From the NCBI GenBank assembly GCA_013289585.1, contig JABCZR010000016.1, forward strand, positions 62,001-126,000: DNA of 64,000 bases, read 5' to 3'. Position numbers and translations under genes: made by a program. Shown here piece after piece: positions 59,836-64,000 of this stretch (the first letter of the stretch is position 1; each line of letters begins with the position of its first letter). The notes under the pieces are model-generated. The model was not told the origin of the DNA, did not search any database, and saw nothing but the letters and a program-made list of their open reading frames with translations. This DNA is from Acidobacteriota bacterium. GTDB lineage: Bacteria; Acidobacteriota; Terriglobia; Acidiferrales; UBA7541.

Positions 59836-60608
59836 GGCGCTTCCACTTCGCCACGTTGCTGTTGTGCTTCAACCAGCTTTCCTAATTTTTTGAATTTCAG
59901 CCACGTGCCGCGCGCCGCCATGCGTGAAATCAGCCATCCCTGGCGTCCATCGAGGAAGCCCAGCCTTAGTACGTAGTTGTTGAACCAGCTCCAGGGCGTG
60001 GCCAGCCACATCGCGGCGCGCCAGCTTCGCTTTCCATCCATGAACATTTGCTGCGCGGCGAGCGTCGTATAACTCTCGACCTTGCGCTCGTGCTCCTCGA
60101 ATGAGCCAACCGTGTAATGCAGCAGGTCGCCGCCGAGCCGACCGGGTTTTCCTTCGAATCGCAGCGCTTCGTGAATAATTCCTGAGAACTGTGCCGCGTC
60201 ACGGCGGAAAAGCCGCCGCTGAAAATCCGGGTACCATCCCGTGTGCTTCACCCACGCGCCAAGATACCAGGTGCGCCGCGAAAACTCGTACACCCAAAAC
60301 TTCGGCTCTTCTCTTTTCCAGCCGAGCAGCGCGTCGCGCAGCTCCGGGCTCAGTTCTTCGTCGGCATCCAGCGACAAAATCCACTCATAACTCGCCGCCG
60401 CCGCCGCCGCGTTTTTCTGTTCCGCAAAATTCGTCCATGGGCGCATAACCACTTTCCCGCCACGCTCTTTCGCAATTTCCGCAGTACGGTCCGTGCTTCC
60501 GCAATCGACAATGACAACCTCGTCGGCAATTCCTTGCACCGAATTCAGCGCGCGCGGCAGGTTTTCTTCTTCGTTGAGCGTGATCAGGCAGACGGAGAGG
60601 AGGTTCAT
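59832..60608 (-). CDS. Glycosyltransferase family 2 (WaaE-like)
   Basis: The 258-residue protein is a GT-A transferase: LITLNEEENLPRALNSV, EVVIVDCGSTDRTAEIA, EWILSLDADEELSPEL with the DxD motif, and WYPDFQRRLFRRDAAQFSG. This pattern matches the lipopolysaccharide core beta-1,4-glucosyltransferase family, and a role in cell-surface glycan synthesis is probable. It overlaps the GT4 gene by four bases. Confidence 0.88.
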   Translation of the reverse strand: MNLLSVCLITLNEEENLPRALNSVQGIADEVVIVDCGSTDRTAEIAKERGGKVVMRPWTNFAEQKNAAAAAASYEWILSLDADEELSPELRDALLGWKREEPKFWVYEFSRRTWYLGAWVKHTGWYPDFQRRLFRRDAAQFSGIIHEALRFEGKPGRLGGDLLHYTVGSFEEHERKVESYTTLAAQQMFMDGKRSWRAAMWLATPWSWFNNYVLRLGFLDGRQGWLISRMAARGTWLKFKKLGKLVEAQQQRGEVEAP

Positions 60609-60711
60609 CGTACCCCGGAAAAGTAGGGAATCGGCGCTAGTATCTCACAAACGCAAAGAGTGAAGGCCGCCCGTCGGGAAGAATGACTTCTTGCATTCTG
60701 GAAAGCTTGCG

Positions 60712-61245
60712 CTATTTTCGCTGGAAATTCACACGAATCACGCTTCCGCCAATTCGAAACTCCGTGCCATCCTGCAGCATCGCCGCGCGCACCCGCTCCT
60801 CATCAAAAAACGTGCCGTTCGTCGAATCCATGTCCTTGAGGTTGATGTAGTTCTCACGCACTTCCAGCAGGCAGTGATGCCGGGAGATTTCCGGATCGTC
60901 CAGAGCAATATCCGCGCCTTCGCGCCCCAGGATCACGCGTGGCTTCGTCAGTGTATGGCGCGTGCCTTGCGAAGGCCCGGAGACGATACTCAAGATCACG
61001 TTGACTGCCGCAGGAAGGCGCAGCGCGGGATCTACGGGTGGCAAAGGGGAATTTGAGCTGGTTCCCGCGGCGCGCGCAAAAGTAGGAAGTGGAGACATCA
61101 CCACCGTGGAATCCACCCGCCGCTTGATTTCCACGATCGTGCTTTTCCCGCACTTCGAGCAGCGGAATTGCACTCTCACATGGCCTCCAAACTCGCCATC
61201 TTTTAGGGAGTGCTCCGCACCACAATGCGTGCAGGCGGTCTTCAT
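60712..61245 (-). CDS. FHA-domain protein with N-terminal zinc ribbon
   Basis: The first 35 residues form a zinc ribbon (CTHCG, then CSKCGK) of the kind common in Acidobacteriota and Myxococcota regulators. A linker with Pro and Ser precedes an FHA domain (about residues 80-177) with RVILGREGADIALDDPEISRHHCLLEV and DMDSTNGTFF, the full set of phosphothreonine-binding residues. It should bind phosphorylated partners of Ser/Thr kinases. No kinase gene is in the window. Confidence 0.85.
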   Translation of the reverse strand: MKTACTHCGAEHSLKDGEFGGHVRVQFRCSKCGKSTIVEIKRRVDSTVVMSPLPTFARAAGTSSNSPLPPVDPALRLPAAVNVILSIVSGPSQGTRHTLTKPRVILGREGADIALDDPEISRHHCLLEVRENYINLKDMDSTNGTFFDEERVRAAMLQDGTEFRIGGSVIRVNFQRK

Positions 61246-61412
61246 ACTTCGAAGTTAGCACTTTCCGGCAAGGAATTGAGCGAGTCGGACGTCTTGCGGG
61301 CGGAAAGGTAAAGCTGAGATTGCATTCCAGCGTATTCCGCGAGCCTTGCGTCCGCCTTGCCCCTTCGTCTTATGTTACGATTACTGATTCCAGATCAATC
61401 AGGAGAGCGTGT

Positions 61413-62135
61413 GTGACGGAACATATTTCTCGCAAGGAACTGAAGCAGGACAAAATCAAAGAAACCATCGAGCACGGCGCCGAAGCTGTCATTTCGCACG
61501 GGCAGTTTACGTTGATTCTCGTGATTGTGGCGCTGGTGGTGGCTATCGGCTACGGTGGCTGGCGCTTTTACGTCGAGCGCCAGACGGTGCAGGCTTCCTC
61601 CGAATTCGACAATGCCATGAAGGCTTACCAGGGCCGCGTCGGCGCCGCTCCGGATCCCTCGGCGCCGAATGAGCCCGTTTATGCCAATGACATGGCGCGC
61701 GCGGAGGATGCTTCGACAAAGTTTGCGGCCGTGGCCAATAAATATCCCAGCACGAATCCGGGAAAGCTCGCGCGCTACTACTCCGCGCTTTGTCTCGAGG
61801 ATCTCGAGCGTCACAACCAGGCCACCGAAGAGCTGAAAAAAATCAGCGGCGGCAGCGACAAGGAACTGGCCGGCATGGCCCAGTACCAGTTGGCGGTCAT
61901 TTATTCACGGACGGGCAAGACCGACGAGGCCATCAAGATGTTTCGCGGGCTGGCCGACAAGCCCACTGTGCTCGTGCCGCGCCAACTGAGCCTCCTGGAG
62001 CTCGCCGGCGTGCTTCGAACCACCAAGCCGCAGGAAGCTGTGACAATCTACCAGCAGCTCAAAAAGGATTTTCCAAATACCGCCACAGCGGATGCAGCCG
62101 ATCGCGGCCTGGAAGCGATTTCACCGAAATCCTGA
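61413..62135 (+). CDS. YfgM-like membrane-anchored TPR protein
   Basis: The 240-residue product has a short cytoplasmic N terminus (HISRKELKQDKIKE), one membrane segment (FTLILVIVALVVAIGYGGW, about residues 32-50) and a periplasmic TPR domain (YSALCLEDLERHNQATEELKKI, YQLAVIYSRTGKTDEAIKMF). This is the layout of YfgM, a partner of the SecYEG translocon and periplasmic chaperones. The GTG at 61413 has AGGAG seven bases upstream and suits this topology better than the longer frame. Confidence 0.75.
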   Translation: MTEHISRKELKQDKIKETIEHGAEAVISHGQFTLILVIVALVVAIGYGGWRFYVERQTVQASSEFDNAMKAYQGRVGAAPDPSAPNEPVYANDMARAEDASTKFAAVANKYPSTNPGKLARYYSALCLEDLERHNQATEELKKISGGSDKELAGMAQYQLAVIYSRTGKTDEAIKMFRGLADKPTVLVPRQLSLLELAGVLRTTKPQEAVTIYQQLKKDFPNTATADAADRGLEAISPKS

Positions 62136-62223
62136 TCCGTCTCGCGGATAAGCGATTACGCAAATCCGCCGGAACCTTACGGAGCGGTCCATCGAACGAG
62201 CTCCCACTCCTGCTCCCTGGGCA

Positions 62224-63339
62224 ATGCGCGCGGAACTTTCCCGTGGCCGGCGCTATCCGGAGTCCGCGCATCCTTACCGCAGCTCTTACGCACGCGACCG
62301 CGACCGCATCATTCATGCGCGGGCATTCCGGCGCCTGGAAGCCAAGACCCAGGTTTTTACCACGCGCTACTCCGATCATTTCCGAAATCGCCTGACGCAC
62401 ACGCTGGAAGTCGCGCAGATTGCCCGCACCGTCGCCTCTGCACTTGGGCTGAACACCGAGCTGGCCGAAGCGCTCGCTCTGGTCCACGACATCGGCCATC
62501 CGCCGTTCGGCCACGCCGGCGAACGAAAGCTGGACGAGCTGATGCGCGCCCACGGCGGAAATTTCAATCACAATCTACACGCGCTGCGCATCGTCGAGCA
62601 ATTCGAACAGCGCTATCTCGATTTTCCGGGGTTGAATCTTACCTTTGAAGTTCGCGAGGGCATCATCAAGCATTCTCGCGACTATTCCGCAGCGGAATTC
62701 CCCCAGTTGGCTGACTACCTTCTGGATTTGCGGCCTCCGCTCGAAGCGCAACTCATCGATTGGGTGGACGAGATTGCTTACAACACCGCGGATCTGGACG
62801 ACGCGCTCGAAGCCGAACTCCTGGATGTGGACGCCCTGCGCCAAGAAGCTTCGTTTTTTGGCGAAATTTATGCTCAGATCGATGCCGCCCACCCTGGCGC
62901 TCGCGAAAAACTCAAGTTCAACGAAGCGCTCAAACTCGTGCTCGATGGACTGGCTACCGACCTGATCGAATCCACGCAGCAGCGCGTCCTGGCCTCTGGC
63001 GCAGCCACCACCGAGGATATTCGCCACGCGCCGAAACGGCTTGCCGGTTTCAGCGATGCCGCCGCGGCCCGCAACGCCAAGCTCAAGCGATTCCTTTTCT
63101 CCCACATCTACGACCATCCCGCCATCACCGAAGACCGCGATCGCTCCGTAGCCTGCCTGGAAGAGCTCTTCCGTTTCTATCTCGATTCGAATGGTTCGAT
63201 GCCGGCATCCTATGAAGAACTCGCGCAGATTGCGCCGCGCCACGTCATCGTTTGCGATTACATCGCTGGCATGACCGACCAGTTTCTGCTTCGCCAGCAT
63301 CATGAGCAATTTGGGAGTGCTGAACAAGGTCGTCCGTGA
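62224..63339 (+). CDS. dGTPase-like HD-domain triphosphohydrolase
   Basis: The 371-residue protein belongs to the Dgt family: RDRIIHARAFRRLEAKTQVF, SDHFRNRLTHTLEVAQIARTVA with a metal-binding His, and ALALVHDIGHPPFGHAGER with the HD pair. Further downstream EIAYNTADLDDALEAEL holds the fourth ligand. Members hydrolyse deoxynucleoside triphosphates. Its length and N-terminal region fit the type 2 family of shorter dGTPase-like proteins. Confidence 0.9.
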   Translation: MRAELSRGRRYPESAHPYRSSYARDRDRIIHARAFRRLEAKTQVFTTRYSDHFRNRLTHTLEVAQIARTVASALGLNTELAEALALVHDIGHPPFGHAGERKLDELMRAHGGNFNHNLHALRIVEQFEQRYLDFPGLNLTFEVREGIIKHSRDYSAAEFPQLADYLLDLRPPLEAQLIDWVDEIAYNTADLDDALEAELLDVDALRQEASFFGEIYAQIDAAHPGAREKLKFNEALKLVLDGLATDLIESTQQRVLASGAATTEDIRHAPKRLAGFSDAAAARNAKLKRFLFSHIYDHPAITEDRDRSVACLEELFRFYLDSNGSMPASYEELAQIAPRHVIVCDYIAGMTDQFLLRQHHEQFGSAEQGRP

Positions 63340-63370
63340 GTGTTGTGATCCCGAGCGGGTGGAGGAAGCG

Positions 63371-64000
63371 TTATTGCGCGAAAGTGTTGCAGGCGGAGAT
63401 TAATCCGGAATCGAAGCCTTTTCGGAACCATGCCATGCGCTGCTCGGAGCTGCCATGCGTGAACGAATCCGGGTTGACATGGCCTGTCGCCATTTTTTGC
63501 AAGCGATCGTCTCCCACCGCCGAAGCCGCGCCTAACGCTGATTCAATGTCTCCTTGTTCGAGCAGTCCTCTCTGCTGCGTCGAATGCGCCCAGATTCCCG
63601 CAAAGCAATCCGCCTGCAGCTCCAATTTCACCGACAAGGGATTCTGCGCGCGCGGATTTTCTTCCTGCAATTGCCTCATTTTTCGTTCAATTCCGAGGGT
63701 ATTTTGCACGTGGTGGCCCAGTTCATGTGCGATGACGTAAGCCTGCGCGAATTCGCCGGGCGCGCCAAACCGGCGTTTCAGCTCATCGAAAAATCCCAGG
63801 TCGATGTAAACCTTCTCATCGTTCGGGCAGTAAAACGGGCCGGTGGCGGATTGCGCTCCTCCGCAACCCGACTGAATGTAATCGCGGAATAGGACCAGTT
63901 TCGCGTGGTGATACGATTTCCCCGTCTGCTCGGGGAGAATTGCTGTCCAGGCCTTCTGCGTGTCATCAAGCACGAATGAGACAAACTGCACCATCGGCTT
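63371..64000 (-). CDS. YpfJ-family neutral zinc metallopeptidase, 3' part
   Basis: The frame runs off the right edge, so the N-terminal part of the protein is missing. The visible 209 residues carry the zinc site YVIAHELGHHVQNTLG, preceded by GPFYCPNDEKVYIDLGFFDELK and followed by LELQADCFAGIWAH with the third ligand and VNPDSFTHGSSEQRMAWFRKGF, all conserved in the YpfJ/KPN_02809 family. A membrane anchor is expected in the missing part. The function of the family is unknown. Confidence 0.88.
   Translation of the reverse strand, partial: KPMVQFVSFVLDDTQKAWTAILPEQTGKSYHHAKLVLFRDYIQSGCGGAQSATGPFYCPNDEKVYIDLGFFDELKRRFGAPGEFAQAYVIAHELGHHVQNTLGIERKMRQLQEENPRAQNPLSVKLELQADCFAGIWAHSTQQRGLLEQGDIESALGAASAVGDDRLQKMATGHVNPDSFTHGSSEQRMAWFRKGFDSGLISACNTFAQ

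Noticed and set aside
1-64000. CRISPR arrays, tRNA or rRNA genes, insertion sequences, prophage
   Set aside because: I saw no regularly spaced repeats, no tRNA-like cloverleaf with conserved T-loop, and no transposase or integrase motif. This was reading by eye only, so a small tRNA could have been missed.

Overview
The window looks like a chromosomal segment of a soil Acidobacteriota (Terriglobia-like) genome, probably a metagenome-assembled or draft genome. This is inferred from gene content: an egtB-egtD ergothioneine pair, a futalosine-pathway mqnD gene, many secreted tetratricopeptide-repeat (TPR) and pilin-like proteins, and a moderately high G+C. No rRNA or other taxonomic marker is present, so the placement is tentative. 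I saw no tRNA, rRNA, CRISPR array, insertion sequence, integrase or phage gene. Short gene clusters run in both orientations.

Region 1-9.5 kb. The left edge cuts a secretin-like gene. An iron-uptake operon follows: an FTR1 permease fused to a DUF2318 iron-sulfur domain, two FtsX/MacB-type permeases, an ABC ATPase with a DtxR-type metal-sensing module fused to its C terminus, and a DUF971 protein. A sigma70-like promoter and a palindrome at the predicted transcription start lie in front. This resembles the Campylobacter Cj1658-Cj1663 and E. coli FetMP type of system, but no P19 gene is visible and the ATPase-DtxR fusion is unusual. A cNMP-binding/DUF1003 protein and an APC permease with a stress-protein-like tail come next.

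Region 9.5-31.8 kb. Housekeeping and envelope genes: MscL with a zinc ribbon, cyclophilin, thioredoxin reductase, proline dehydrogenase, an O-methyltransferase, a TlpA-like thioredoxin and a ferredoxin with its own promoter and terminator. Then a secreted alpha/beta hydrolase, a GH57 glucanotransferase, egtB-egtD, an osmoprotectant ABC transporter, a REC-HD-GYP regulator, several secreted or membrane hypotheticals, a Trm112-like protein, a heptose-7-phosphate kinase and a rhomboid protease broken by one frameshift.

Region 31.8-50 kb. D-Ala-D-Ala ligase, TPR proteins, arginase, AsnRS, a TIM-barrel isomerase, gamma-glutamyltransferase, mqnD, a 535-bp gene-free stretch, a double ricin-type lectin, an SDR, a putative HEXXH metalloprotease, an M20 amidohydrolase, a pilin-like secreted protein and a receiver-like protein.

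Region 50-64 kb. An alpha/beta hydrolase broken at a seven-A run, a DinB-glutaredoxin pair, and a complete sulfur-carrier cysteine pathway (cysM, Mec-type JAMM protease, cysO, moeZ) whose carrier ends in Gly-Gly-Arg-Ser and so seems to need trimming. Then a CDGSH protein, a diguanylate cyclase and PilZ pair behind a candidate sigma54 promoter with clustered palindromic half-sites, two glycosyltransferases, an FHA protein, a YfgM-like TPR protein, a dGTPase-like hydrolase and a truncated zinc metallopeptidase.

All functional calls come from reading motifs by eye. Start codons were moved from the longest frame wherever a Shine-Dalgarno sequence, a signal peptide or a promoter argued for it.
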